From Sphingomonas sp. RIT328 (GTDB lineage: Bacteria; Pseudomonadota; Alphaproteobacteria; Sphingomonadales; Sphingomonadaceae): a stretch of 64,000 nucleotides of DNA. The stretch is from assembly GCF_000632225.1 (NCBI RefSeq), contig NZ_JFYV01000053.1:120692-184691 (forward strand), in the 5' to 3' direction. The notes under the pieces are model-generated. The model had not been told where the DNA came from. It saw only the letters and a program-made list of their open reading frames with translations, and did no database searches. Positions 16,378 through 24,452 of this stretch are shown here, piece after piece. The first letter of the stretch is position 1, and each line of letters starts with the position of its first letter. The translations under genes were made by a program, and so were the position numbers.

Positions 16378-18231
16378 CTACAGGCCGGCGAACACCGCCA
16401 GCCAATATGTGATCCCGGCCATGATGTAGGCGGCGGCGAACAAATAGCCAACCATGAACAGCGGCCATTTCCAGCCGTTGGTCTCGCGCCGGGTCACCGC
16501 GATCGTCGAGATGCACTGCGGCGCGAAGACGAACCACATCAGAAAGGCGAGCGCGGTCGGCAGCGTCCAGCGGCCGCGGATCTGGTCGGTGATACGGTCG
16601 GTGCCGCCGTCCTTGTCGTCGATCGCATAGACGGTGCCGATCGCCGACACCGCGACCTCGCGCGCCGCCATCGCCGGCAGCAGCGCCAGCGCGATGTCGC
16701 GGTTGAAGCCGATCGGCTTGACGACATATTCGATGCCGTGGCCGATCCGCCCGCCGACCGAATAGTCGACCGGGCTGATCCCGCTGCCCTCGGGCGGCTT
16801 GGGGAAGCTGAGCAGCAGCCACAGCACCACCGTCGTCGCGGCGATGATCGTGCCGGCGCGCTTGAGGAAGATCACCGCGCGCTGCCACAGGCCGAGCAGC
16901 ACGTCGCGCAGCAGCGGCACCTGATATTTCGGCATCTCCATCATGAAGCCCGACGAGGCGCCCTTGGTGACGGTGCGTCGCAGCACCAGCGCCGCGACAT
17001 AGGCACCGGCGATGCCGATGACGAGCAGCCCGAACATCACCACGCCCTGCAACCGCACGAAGGGCAGCAGCGGCGTGTTGGGGATCATCGCGCCGATGAT
17101 GAGGGTGTAGACCGGCCAGCGCGCGCTGCACGTCATCAGCGGCGCGATCAGGATCGTCGTCAGCCGGTCCTTCTCGTCCTCGATCACTCGCGTCGCCATG
17201 ATCCCCGGCACCGCGCAGGCGAAGCTCGACAGCAGCGGGATGAAGGCGCGGCCCGACAGGCCGACCGTCGCCATCAGCCGGTCCATCAGGAACGCCGCGC
17301 GCACCATATAGCCGGAGGATTCGAGGATCAGGATGAACAGGAACAGGATCAGGATCTGCGGCAGGAAGACGATCACCGCGCCGACCCCGGCGATCAACCC
17401 GTCGGTGAGCAGCGAGCGCAGGAAGCTGTCGGGCATCGCCGCCTTGATCGCGCCCTGCAAGGCGGCGAAGCCGGCGTCGATCGCATCGGCCGGCACCGCC
17501 GCCCAGGTGAACACCGCCTGGAACATGACGAACAGGATCGAGACGAGCAGCAGCGGCCCGGCGATCGGGTGCAGCGCGACCGCGTCGAGCCAGTTCGCCC
17601 AGCGCCGCGCCGCGGTTTCCGATACGGTGGCGGCGGCGGCGATCTGGCGCGCGCGGCGTTGCAGCGCGACGATATCGTCCTGCGTTCCCGCGCCCGCCGC
17701 CGCGGGACGCGCGGCGCTGCCGATCGCATCCGCCACCATCGCGCGCAGATCGTCGAGCCCGCGCCGCCGGACCGCGACGGTCGGCACCACCGGCACGCCG
17801 AGTTCACGGGAGAGCACGGCGGCATCCAGCGTCAGCCCGTCGCGCTCGGCGAGGTCGACCATGTTGAGCGCCACCACCACCGGCAGGCCGAGTGCGATCA
17901 GCTGAAGCGTGAAGCGCAGATGATTGTCGAGATTGGCGGCATCGACCACCACGACCAGCGCGTCCGGACGCCGTTCGAGCGTGCTCGCGCCGGTGACGAC
18001 GTCGCGGGTGACGCGCTCGTCGGGGCTGGACGGTTCAAGGCTGTAGGCGCCGGGCAGGTCGAGCAGCTCGACCGGTCGTCCGTCATCGAGCACCCAGCGG
18101 CCCGAATGGCGTTCGACGGTGACGCCGGGATAATTGCCGACCTTCTGCCGCGCGCCGGTCAGCGCGTTGAACAGCGCGCTCTTGCCGGCATTGGGATTGC
18201 CGACCAGCGCGACCAGCGGGGCTGCATGCAC
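16378..18231 (-). CDS. feoB: Ferrous iron transport protein B
   Basis: Inner-membrane Fe(II) transporter, 617 aa. The N-terminal G domain shows G1 GNPNAGKS, G2 YPGVTVE, G3 DLPGAYSL and G4 NMVD. A helical segment and a membrane domain with two gate repeats follow (FIPLLSSFACAVPGIM; later PALAAREVAVSAIGTVY-like). It is at the short end of the family. It starts on a GTG 2 bp after the feoA stop, so the feoAB operon is coupled. Iron-dependent Fur repression is likely from the box ahead of feoA. Confidence 0.96.
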   Translation of the reverse strand: MHAAPLVALVGNPNAGKSALFNALTGARQKVGNYPGVTVERHSGRWVLDDGRPVELLDLPGAYSLEPSSPDERVTRDVVTGASTLERRPDALVVVVDAANLDNHLRFTLQLIALGLPVVVALNMVDLAERDGLTLDAAVLSRELGVPVVPTVAVRRRGLDDLRAMVADAIGSAARPAAAGAGTQDDIVALQRRARQIAAAATVSETAARRWANWLDAVALHPIAGPLLLVSILFVMFQAVFTWAAVPADAIDAGFAALQGAIKAAMPDSFLRSLLTDGLIAGVGAVIVFLPQILILFLFILILESSGYMVRAAFLMDRLMATVGLSGRAFIPLLSSFACAVPGIMATRVIEDEKDRLTTILIAPLMTCSARWPVYTLIIGAMIPNTPLLPFVRLQGVVMFGLLVIGIAGAYVAALVLRRTVTKGASSGFMMEMPKYQVPLLRDVLLGLWQRAVIFLKRAGTIIAATTVVLWLLLSFPKPPEGSGISPVDYSVGGRIGHGIEYVVKPIGFNRDIALALLPAMAAREVAVSAIGTVYAIDDKDGGTDRITDQIRGRWTLPTALAFLMWFVFAPQCISTIAVTRRETNGWKWPLFMVGYLFAAAYIMAGITYWLAVFAGL

Positions 18232-18233
18232 GA

Positions 18234-18509
18234 TTAGTCGGCGGTGGCTGGCGCCACATGCACCGCGCCGGCGACCGCGCGACGCAGCGCCACGGTCATC
18301 CGGCCGATCCGGCAGGCGATCGGCCCGCTGCCCAGCGAGGCGCGATGCAGCACCTCGACCGGCACGCCCTCATCGAAGCCGAGTTCGCGCAACCGTCGCG
18401 CTTCGGGCAGCGCGAGACGGGTCCAGTCGATCGCCGCGACCGTCGCGCGCTGACGGCGCGGCAGGGAGACGAGGTCGAGGGCAGGAACGACGGTGCGCGA
18501 CATATCCAT
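18234..18509 (-). CDS. feoA: Ferrous iron transport protein A
   Basis: Small SH3-like cytoplasmic partner of FeoB, 91 aa, with the family pattern ARRLRELGFDEGVPVEVLHRA and GPIACRIGRMTVALRR. ATG 18509 is chosen, because the ATG at 18527 would place the Fur box inside the coding region; ATG 18503 is also possible. No clear Shine-Dalgarno precedes either. Confidence 0.9.
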   Translation of the reverse strand: MDMSRTVVPALDLVSLPRRQRATVAAIDWTRLALPEARRLRELGFDEGVPVEVLHRASLGSGPIACRIGRMTVALRRAVAGAVHVAPATAD

Positions 18510-18512
18510 GAT

Positions 18513-18531
18513 GCAAGTGATTATCATTTAC
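18513..18531 (-). promoter_or_regulatory. Fur box upstream of feoAB
   Basis: The minus strand reads GTAAATGATAATCACTTGC, 14 of 19 matches to the classical Fur consensus including the TGATAATCA core. It ends a few bases ahead of the chosen feoA start, so Fe-Fur would repress feoAB. Confidence 0.7.
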
Positions 18532-18712
18532 CCAGGGGGGAGTAAAGTGGCGGTGGCCGGATTCGACCGGTGGAAAGCGTCCGGTGGACGATTAATCTTT
18601 TATAGAGGCGTGAGCGGGAAGGGCAGTCGAAGGCAGCGGCTTTTTCTGCCGGCTCCGATCGCGGCGCGATTCGCCGCCGCCCTATCGCCGGCCTTCCACC
18701 CGCAGCGGGTCT

Positions 18713-19783
18713 ATGGCAGGGCGGTTGCCGCAAATGCCGGCCGATCATATCCTTACCTTTGCTCAGGACCTGGCTGGCGGTGGCGTCGAGCGGGCGCAGC
18801 TCCGCCTCGCAGGCGCATGGCTGGCGGCGGGGCGGCGGGTGACGCTCGTGGTCGGCGACGCGCGCGGACCGCTCGCCGCGGAGGTGCCGGCGGGGATCGA
18901 CGTCGAGTCGCTCGGCCAGCGCAACTATCTCGCCCAATATCGCCTCGCCGCGATCACCCGGCGGCTGCGGCCCGACGTGATCTTCTGTGCCGGCAACCAT
19001 TATACGCTGGTCGCCGCGTGGCTGCGCTGGCGGCTCGGTGCGGATTGCCCGCCGATCGTCGCCAAATTGTCGAATGCGATCGATCGCGCCGATCACGGCC
19101 GGGTGATGGATGCCGGGCATCGGCTGTGGCTCGCGCAGCATGGCCGCTTCCTCGATCATCTCGTCGCGATGACGCCGGCCACCGCGGCGGTCGCGGCGCG
19201 GGCGATGCGGATGGAGCGACGCACCAGCGTCATCCCCAATCCGCCCGCCCCGCCCGCGCCCGGCGCGCCGGGGATCGCGCTGCCGGCGGGGCGGATCGTG
19301 CTCGGCGTCGGGCGGCTGGTCGCACAGAAGCGCTGGGACCGGCTGATCGCCGCGGTGCCGGCGCTGCCGGCCGACGTCACGGTGGTGATCCTCGGCGAGG
19401 GCGATATGCGCGATGCGCTCGAACGGCAGATCGCCGCCGCCGGGCTCGGCGATCGCGTACGCCTGCCCGGCCATGTCGCCGATCCGCTGGTGGCGATGGC
19501 GCAGGCGGCGCTGCTCGCGCTGCCGTCCGATTACGAGGGCGTGCCCGGCGTGCTGCGCGAGGCGCTGTCGGTCGGCACGCCGGTCGTCGCGACCGCGTCG
19601 AGCCCGTCGGTGCGCGAGATCGTCGGCGACGCGCGGCTCGGCAGCGTCGTCGCCTGCGACGATGCGGCGGGCTTTGCCGCCGCGCTCAACCATTGGCTCG
19701 ATGCGCCACGCCCGGCGCCGGTGCCGCAGCCGGGCGCCGACTCGGCCGCACGCTATCTAGCGCTGTTCGACCGGCTCGCCTGA
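18713..19783 (+). CDS. Glycosyltransferase family 4 protein
   Basis: A 356-aa GT-B fold retaining glycosyltransferase. The N-terminal acceptor domain opens with AQDLAGGGVERAQLRLA. The C-terminal donor domain contains GVGRLVAQKRWDRLI, ILGEGDMRDALE, and the ExxGVPGVLREALSVGTPVVA loop around residue 280 that binds the nucleotide sugar. No signal peptide. It stands alone on its strand, so pathway and sugar are unknown; cell-surface polysaccharide or glycolipid is most likely. ATG 18734 is an alternative start. Its 3' end overlaps the convergent permease gene by 27 bp. Confidence 0.88.
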   Translation: MAGRLPQMPADHILTFAQDLAGGGVERAQLRLAGAWLAAGRRVTLVVGDARGPLAAEVPAGIDVESLGQRNYLAQYRLAAITRRLRPDVIFCAGNHYTLVAAWLRWRLGADCPPIVAKLSNAIDRADHGRVMDAGHRLWLAQHGRFLDHLVAMTPATAAVAARAMRMERRTSVIPNPPAPPAPGAPGIALPAGRIVLGVGRLVAQKRWDRLIAAVPALPADVTVVILGEGDMRDALERQIAAAGLGDRVRLPGHVADPLVAMAQAALLALPSDYEGVPGVLREALSVGTPVVATASSPSVREIVGDARLGSVVACDDAAGFAAALNHWLDAPRPAPVPQPGADSAARYLALFDRLA

Positions 19784-20827
19784 TCCGTCGCGCTCGCCCT
19801 CGCGCTCGCTGCTGCGTTCGAGCGCGCTCTTGATCATCGCGGTCATCGGATCGGCGAGTGCCAGCCCGAGGATGCCGAACAATGCGCTCGCCAGGATCTG
19901 CGCGCCGAGCGTCAGCGCCGGCGGCAGGTCGACCGTCTTCTTGGCGACGATCGGCAGCAGCACATAGCCGTCGAATCCCTGCACGATGACATAGGTGCCG
20001 ATCGCCCAATAGCCGACCTCGGTCCCCGCCGAGAACCCGACCGCGATCATCAATGCGCCGCTGATGAACGCGCCGATATTGGGGATGAAGGCAAGCAGCC
20101 CGGTGAGGATGCCGAGGATCATCGCCATCGGCACGCCGCCGATGCGGAGCGCGATGCCGGTCAGCACGCCCTCCGCGACCATGCCGAGCAGCCGCCCGGC
20201 GAGCAGCCGGCGCAACGTCTGCCCCATCCGCCCCGTCACCGTCGCGAATTCCGCACGGTGGCGGCGCGGCACCAGCCATTCCGTCCCGCGCCGGTAGGTG
20301 CCGGGATCGATCGCGACGAACAGGCCGATGACGAGGATCATGAACATCGTCGTCAGCGCGCCGAACGCCGTCCCGACCCAGGCGGTGATCCGCCCGACCG
20401 ATCCCAGCGCCTGGCGCGCGATGCCGCTGACGTCGGACGCACCGGGCATCAGGCCCTGCCGGCCGAGCCAGCCGGCGAGCTTGCCCGCCTGCGATTCGAG
20501 CGTCGATCGCAATTGCGCGAACTGCTCGGCGACCTGGACGCCGGTCAGATAGAAGGTGCCGAGCAGGAAGACGACCGTCAGCAGCACGACGATCAGCAGC
20601 CGCCAGCCGCGTCCGATCGGCAGCACCCGCCCGAGCAGCCGCACCCCGCCGTCGAGCAGCGCGGCGAAGACCAGCCCGGCGAAGATGATCAGCAGCGGCT
20701 GGACGAGCAGCACCACCAGCGCGATCGCGCCGGCGAGGCCGAGCCACACCGCGGCCCGGGTCAGTTCGCGGCGGACGAACGGGTCACGCAGTTCGGCCGG
20801 GCTCGGCGCACGCGGCGTCCCGCTCAT
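19757..20827 (-). CDS. AI-2E family (PerM-like) membrane permease
   Basis: A 356-aa inner-membrane protein with about eight hydrophobic segments: an N-terminal pair, a periplasmic or amphipathic region around 70-140, then the conserved block FIPNIGAFISGALMIA and QGFDGYVLLPIVAKKTVDLPP. These are signatures of the AI-2 exporter/PerM family, whose members have been linked to quorum signal export or Na+/H+ exchange. It begins directly after the lepB stop, where rnc and era are usually found. Confidence 0.88.
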   Translation of the reverse strand: MSGTPRAPSPAELRDPFVRRELTRAAVWLGLAGAIALVVLLVQPLLIIFAGLVFAALLDGGVRLLGRVLPIGRGWRLLIVVLLTVVFLLGTFYLTGVQVAEQFAQLRSTLESQAGKLAGWLGRQGLMPGASDVSGIARQALGSVGRITAWVGTAFGALTTMFMILVIGLFVAIDPGTYRRGTEWLVPRRHRAEFATVTGRMGQTLRRLLAGRLLGMVAEGVLTGIALRIGGVPMAMILGILTGLLAFIPNIGAFISGALMIAVGFSAGTEVGYWAIGTYVIVQGFDGYVLLPIVAKKTVDLPPALTLGAQILASALFGILGLALADPMTAMIKSALERSSEREGERDGSGEPVEQR

Positions 20828-20828
20828 C

Positions 20829-21785
20829 TTACTGTCCGCTTGCCGGGTGGAGCGACAGGCCGGCGCGATCGGCGCGGAGCGATCCCCACCAGGTCAGCGG
20901 GTTGAGCGTCGCATCGCCATCGAGGCTGAAGGTCAGGAATTCGGCGCGCCCGCCGAGATTCTCATAGGGCACCGGCCCGCCGAGCCCGAGCTGCGCGAGC
21001 GGGAAGCGACTGTCCGCCGAGCGATCGCGATTGTCGCCCATCAGGAAGACGTGGTTGGCGGGGATCGTCACCTGCGGATAATTGTCGCCCGGGCTGTCGG
21101 GTTCGAGGTCGACGGTGTCGTAATGGCGACCGTTGGGCAGCGTCTCGGTGACGATCGGCAGATGGCAGACATAGCCGCCGCCCGGCGCCGGCCGGCGCGC
21201 GCCGTAATAGTCGCGGTCGCTGCACGGGCTGTTGGTGTCCACCGGCAGGTCGACGTAATGCATCGGCCCGCGTGCGATCGGCTTGCCGTTGAGGATGACG
21301 ACGCCGCCGCGCACCGCGAGCGTATCACCCGGCAGGCCGATGACGCGCTTGATATAGTCGTTGCGCGTTCCCGGCGGCGTCACGATCACCACGTCGCCGC
21401 GCGTCGGCAGGCTGCCGAACAGGCGGCCGTGGATGAAGGGCAGGCCGACGCTCCAGCTCTCCTCGGGCTGGCGCAGCACCACGCCCTTGAAGATCGCCAC
21501 CGGATTGGGGATCGTCGGCGAGACGAACGACCAGCCGTAGGCGAATTTCGACACCACCAGCCGGTCGCCGATGCGCAGGCCGGGCAGCATCGATTCGGAG
21601 GGAATGTAGAAGGGCTTGGCGATGAAGCTGTGGAAGCCGAGGACGATCAGGATCAGCCAGAAGATGCCCTTGATCTCCCCCCACCAGTCCGTCTTCTTCG
21701 TCGTCGGCGCTGCCGGCGCGGGCGTAGCCGGCGCGATCGGGGCCGCCTCGGTGGACTTGCTGCCGTCCAACACCGCTTCCTTCAT
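20829..21785 (-). CDS. lepB: Signal peptidase I
   Basis: Removes signal peptides from exported proteins; 318 aa, anchored by one N-terminal membrane segment (GIFWLILIVLGFHSFIA) after a Pro/Ala-rich cytoplasmic tail. The catalytic Ser is in IPSESMLPGL and the catalytic Lys in DYIKRVIGLPGD. The box GDNRDRSADSR is also present. ATG 21785 overlaps the acpS stop (ATGA) and is preferred to an in-frame start 16 codons upstream inside acpS. Confidence 0.96.
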   Translation of the reverse strand: MKEAVLDGSKSTEAAPIAPATPAPAAPTTKKTDWWGEIKGIFWLILIVLGFHSFIAKPFYIPSESMLPGLRIGDRLVVSKFAYGWSFVSPTIPNPVAIFKGVVLRQPEESWSVGLPFIHGRLFGSLPTRGDVVIVTPPGTRNDYIKRVIGLPGDTLAVRGGVVILNGKPIARGPMHYVDLPVDTNSPCSDRDYYGARRPAPGGGYVCHLPIVTETLPNGRHYDTVDLEPDSPGDNYPQVTIPANHVFLMGDNRDRSADSRFPLAQLGLGGPVPYENLGGRAEFLTFSLDGDATLNPLTWWGSLRADRAGLSLHPASGQ

Positions 21786-22192
21786 GGCTTGGGGTTCGCA
21801 ATTGCCTCGATGATCACAAAGGCTTGCGCCCATGGATGATCGTCGGTCAGGGTCACATGTAAGCGTGCGACGTGGCCTTCGGGGATCATCGCGTCAAGCC
21901 GTTCCTTCGCGCCGCCGGTCAGCGCCAGCGTCGGCGCGCCCGAAGCGGCATTGACGACGCCGATGTCCTTCATGAACACGCCCGCCTTGAACCCGGTGCC
22001 GACCGCCTTGGAAAACGCCTCCTTGGCGGCGAAACGCTTGGCGAGCGTGCCCGCCTTGGTGAACGGCCGCCGCGCTGCGCGCGCGCGTTCGGCGTCGGTG
22101 AACACCCGCGCCTCGAACCGCTCGCCGAACCGCTCGAGCGATGCCGCGATCCGCTCGATGTTGCACAGGTCGGAGCCGAGGCCGACGATCAT
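21782..22192 (-). CDS. acpS: Holo-[acyl-carrier-protein] synthase
   Basis: Transfers 4'-phosphopantetheine from CoA to apo-ACP; 136 aa. The Mg-binding motifs GLGSDLCNIERI and FAAKEAFSKAVGTG are intact. It is coupled to lepB by a 4-bp overlap. pdxJ, its usual upstream partner, is displaced by about 750 bp carrying a cytochrome c gene and repeats. Confidence 0.96.
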   Translation of the reverse strand: MIVGLGSDLCNIERIAASLERFGERFEARVFTDAERARAARRPFTKAGTLAKRFAAKEAFSKAVGTGFKAGVFMKDIGVVNAASGAPTLALTGGAKERLDAMIPEGHVARLHVTLTDDHPWAQAFVIIEAIANPKP

Positions 22193-22314
22193 GCCGCGCC
22201 GCCCGAGCGGCGGGACGATGGGGCCGGGCGGAACGGTGCGCGCATCATGTTGCTCTCTTACGCGGCGGGGGTCGGCAGGGAAAGCAGCGCATCCGCGTTA
22301 TTCGCCGCCGCTTG

Positions 22315-22325
22315 CCGCTATAAGG
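22315..22325 (+). promoter_or_regulatory. Possible -10 element (CCGCTATAAGG)
   Basis: Second copy of the 11-bp string, 31 bp before the cytochrome c start. A weak TTATTC about 15 bp upstream could act as -35. Confidence 0.35.
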
Positions 22326-22356
22326 GTGAAGGATCGCGGCAGGGGGGGGCTCAAGG

Positions 22357-22731
22357 ATGCGGGCGGGGTGGCTGTCGGCCTCTATCGCGCTGCTGATGCC
22401 GACGCCGGTGCTGGCCGGGACGGGCGATGTCGGGCGGCAGCTGTACGAACAGCGGTGCGCCATCTGCCACGGTGCCGACCTGCGCGGCACCGGCCCGCTC
22501 GCGCACAAGAGCAACCCGCCGACCATCGACCTGACCGCGCCGCCCTTCCGGCGGCGGCTGGCCACCTATCCCGGCGTCATCGTCGCCTCGGTCGTGCTGC
22601 GCCCGAATGGCGACCTGATCCCGCGGGTGCTGCGTGAGAACAACGTCCACATCCCGCCGCATCGCTGGACCGCCGACGACCTGCGCGCCGTCGACGCCTA
22701 TATCAGGGGCTACCTCCGCCAGCACCGGTGA
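22357..22731 (+). CDS. Periplasmic c-type cytochrome without axial Met
   Basis: A 124-aa small cytochrome. Signal peptide residues 1-20 end in VLAG. A single heme site has Cys34 and Cys37 with the proximal ligand His38 (CAICH), followed by ADLRGTGPLAHK. The expected MP motif near residue 89 reads LIP and there is no Met anywhere after residue 14, so the sixth iron ligand must be something else (His98 or His102) or absent. It sits alone between acpS and pdxJ on the opposite strand; redox partner unknown. Confidence 0.85.
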   Translation: MRAGWLSASIALLMPTPVLAGTGDVGRQLYEQRCAICHGADLRGTGPLAHKSNPPTIDLTAPPFRRRLATYPGVIVASVVLRPNGDLIPRVLRENNVHIPPHRWTADDLRAVDAYIRGYLRQHR

Positions 22732-22766
22732 CGCGCAGCCTTTCCGGCAAACCGGCCCAGCTTCTT

Positions 22767-22804
22767 CCTCCGCGCCTCCGCGCCTCCGCGCCTCCGCGTG
22801 AACC
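22767..22804 (+). repeat. CTCCGCGC octamer array
   Basis: About four tandem CTCCGCGC units ending GTGAACC, the same family as at 9793 and 33041. It lies in the 211-bp gap between the cytochrome gene and pdxJ. Confidence 0.8.
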
Positions 22805-22942
22805 CTCTTCGTGCCCGCACGCTACGCCTCGCCTCTGCTGGTGCATCTCCGCAAGACGATCGAACACGCGGAGGAAGGGCGAGGACTTTGCCCGGTGCGG
22901 TTACGGGGGGAATACCGAGCAGCGCTAAACGTCAGTCCGTCG

Positions 22943-23674
22943 TCACCCTCGCGCCGCGTCCATCTCCTCGCGCATCCGCCGGACCGCCGCGTCGAGGCCG
23001 ACGAACAGGGCCTCGCCGACGAGGAAGTGGCCGATGTTGAGCTCGCGCACCTGCGGGATGGCGGCGATCGGCCCGACATTGTCGAAGGTGAGGCCGTGGC
23101 CGGCATGGACCTCGATGCCATTCTTCGCCGCCAGTGCCGCGGCGTCGGACAGCCGGCGCAGCTCGGCGGTGCGCGCCTCGCCATCGAGTTCGGCGTAGCG
23201 GCCGGTGTGGAGTTCGACCACCGGCGCGCCGAGCCGGATCGCCGCCTCGATCTGGCGCGGATCGGGTTCGATGAACAGCGAGACGCGGATCCGCGCCGCG
23301 CCGAGTTCGCCGACCAGCGGCGCGAGCCGGTTGTGCTGGCCTGCCGCGTCGAGCCCGCCCTCGGTGGTCAGCTCCTCGCGCTTTTCCGGGACGATGCAGG
23401 CGGCATGCGGGCGATGGCGCAGCGCGATCTGCAGCATCTCGTCGGTCGCCGCCATTTCGAAGTTGAGCGGGATGGTCAGCGCCGCCGACAGCCGCGCGAT
23501 ATCGTCGTCGGTGATGTGGCGGCGATCCTCGCGCAGATGCGCGGTGATGCCGTCCGCCCCCGCCTCGGCGGCGAGCAGCCCGGCACGCACCGGATCGGGA
23601 TAGCCCGCGCCGCGCGCGTTGCGCACCGTCGCGACGTGATCGATGTTGACGCCGAGGCGCAGCGGCGCGCTCAC
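22943..23674 (-). CDS. pdxJ: Pyridoxine 5'-phosphate synthase
   Basis: Condenses 3-amino-2-oxopropyl phosphate with deoxyxylulose phosphate in vitamin B6 synthesis; 243 aa TIM barrel. It begins LRLGVNIDHVATVRNARG and contains HLREDRRHI, NFEMAATDEML, LFIEPD and VHAGHGLTFDNV, all family landmarks. Its ATG overlaps the pyrE stop (ATGA), so the two are cotranscribed. Confidence 0.97.
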   Translation of the reverse strand: MSAPLRLGVNIDHVATVRNARGAGYPDPVRAGLLAAEAGADGITAHLREDRRHITDDDIARLSAALTIPLNFEMAATDEMLQIALRHRPHAACIVPEKREELTTEGGLDAAGQHNRLAPLVGELGAARIRVSLFIEPDPRQIEAAIRLGAPVVELHTGRYAELDGEARTAELRRLSDAAALAAKNGIEVHAGHGLTFDNVGPIAAIPQVRELNIGHFLVGEALFVGLDAAVRRMREEMDAARG

Positions 23675-24252
23675 GCCGCGCGGCTCCCCGGCTTGCTCGC
23701 CGGGACGGCGGCGAGCTCTGGCGGCAGCGCGTCGGCGGCATAGGTCGGGACGTCGAGCCGGATCAGCGGAAAGAACGGCACGCCGAGATCGACGCTGCCG
23801 TTCGACCGGTCGACCAGCGCCGCGCCGGCGATCACCGTGCCGCCCGCCGCCTCGATCGCGCCGATCGCCTCGCGCGAGGAGAGGCCGGTGGTGACGACGT
23901 CCTCCATCATCAGCACCTCCTGTCCTGCGGCGAGGCGAAAGCCGCGGCGCAGCTCGAACGTGCCGGTCGGGCGTTCGACGAACATCGCCTCGACGCCGAG
24001 CGCGCGCGCCATCTCATGGCCGGCGATCACCCCGCCCATCGCCGGCGACACCACCGCCGCAATCCGTGTGCGGATCGAGTCGGGAATGCGCGCCGCGAGC
24101 GCCTCGGCAAGCCGCGCGCCGCGGCGCGGGTCCATCAGCACGCGCGCGCATTGCAGGTAGCGCGAGCTGTGCCGTCCCGACGAGAGAATGAAATGCCCCT
24201 CGAGCAGCGCATCGGCGGCGCGGAATTCGGCCAGCACGTCGTCGTCGGTCAT
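23671..24252 (-). CDS. pyrE: Orotate phosphoribosyltransferase
   Basis: Makes orotidine 5'-phosphate from orotate and PRPP in pyrimidine synthesis; 193 aa. The PRPP-binding loop is MMEDVVTTGLSS, and the N-terminal region EGHFILSSGRHSSRYLQCA is typical. It is first in the pyrE-pdxJ transcription unit. The 200-bp divergent gap to ctaC contains the ctaC promoter. Confidence 0.96.
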   Translation of the reverse strand: MTDDDVLAEFRAADALLEGHFILSSGRHSSRYLQCARVLMDPRRGARLAEALAARIPDSIRTRIAAVVSPAMGGVIAGHEMARALGVEAMFVERPTGTFELRRGFRLAAGQEVLMMEDVVTTGLSSREAIGAIEAAGGTVIAGAALVDRSNGSVDLGVPFFPLIRLDVPTYAADALPPELAAVPASKPGSRAA

Positions 24253-24340
24253 CGGCGGTCCCGGGATGTGATCGGATGCCGCCGCTCATAGAAAGTCGCC
24301 GCGCCGCCGCCAAGCGGGCGGGGACGATAAAGATGGGCGC

Positions 24341-24369
24341 TTGAGGCCGGGCCACCCCCCGCGTATAGG
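24341..24369 (+). promoter_or_regulatory. Sigma-70-type promoter for ctaCD
   Basis: TTGAGG, a 17-bp spacer and TATAGG, about 84 bp before the ctaC start. The hexamers match vegetative consensus at 4-5 positions each with optimal spacing. Confidence 0.5.
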
Positions 24370-24452
24370 TCGTGGCAAAAGGGGCGTACCTTACGCCTGA
24401 CATCGGCCCTTTGGCCGGGCGGCGAGGGGATCTGGACGGGGTGACGACACAC

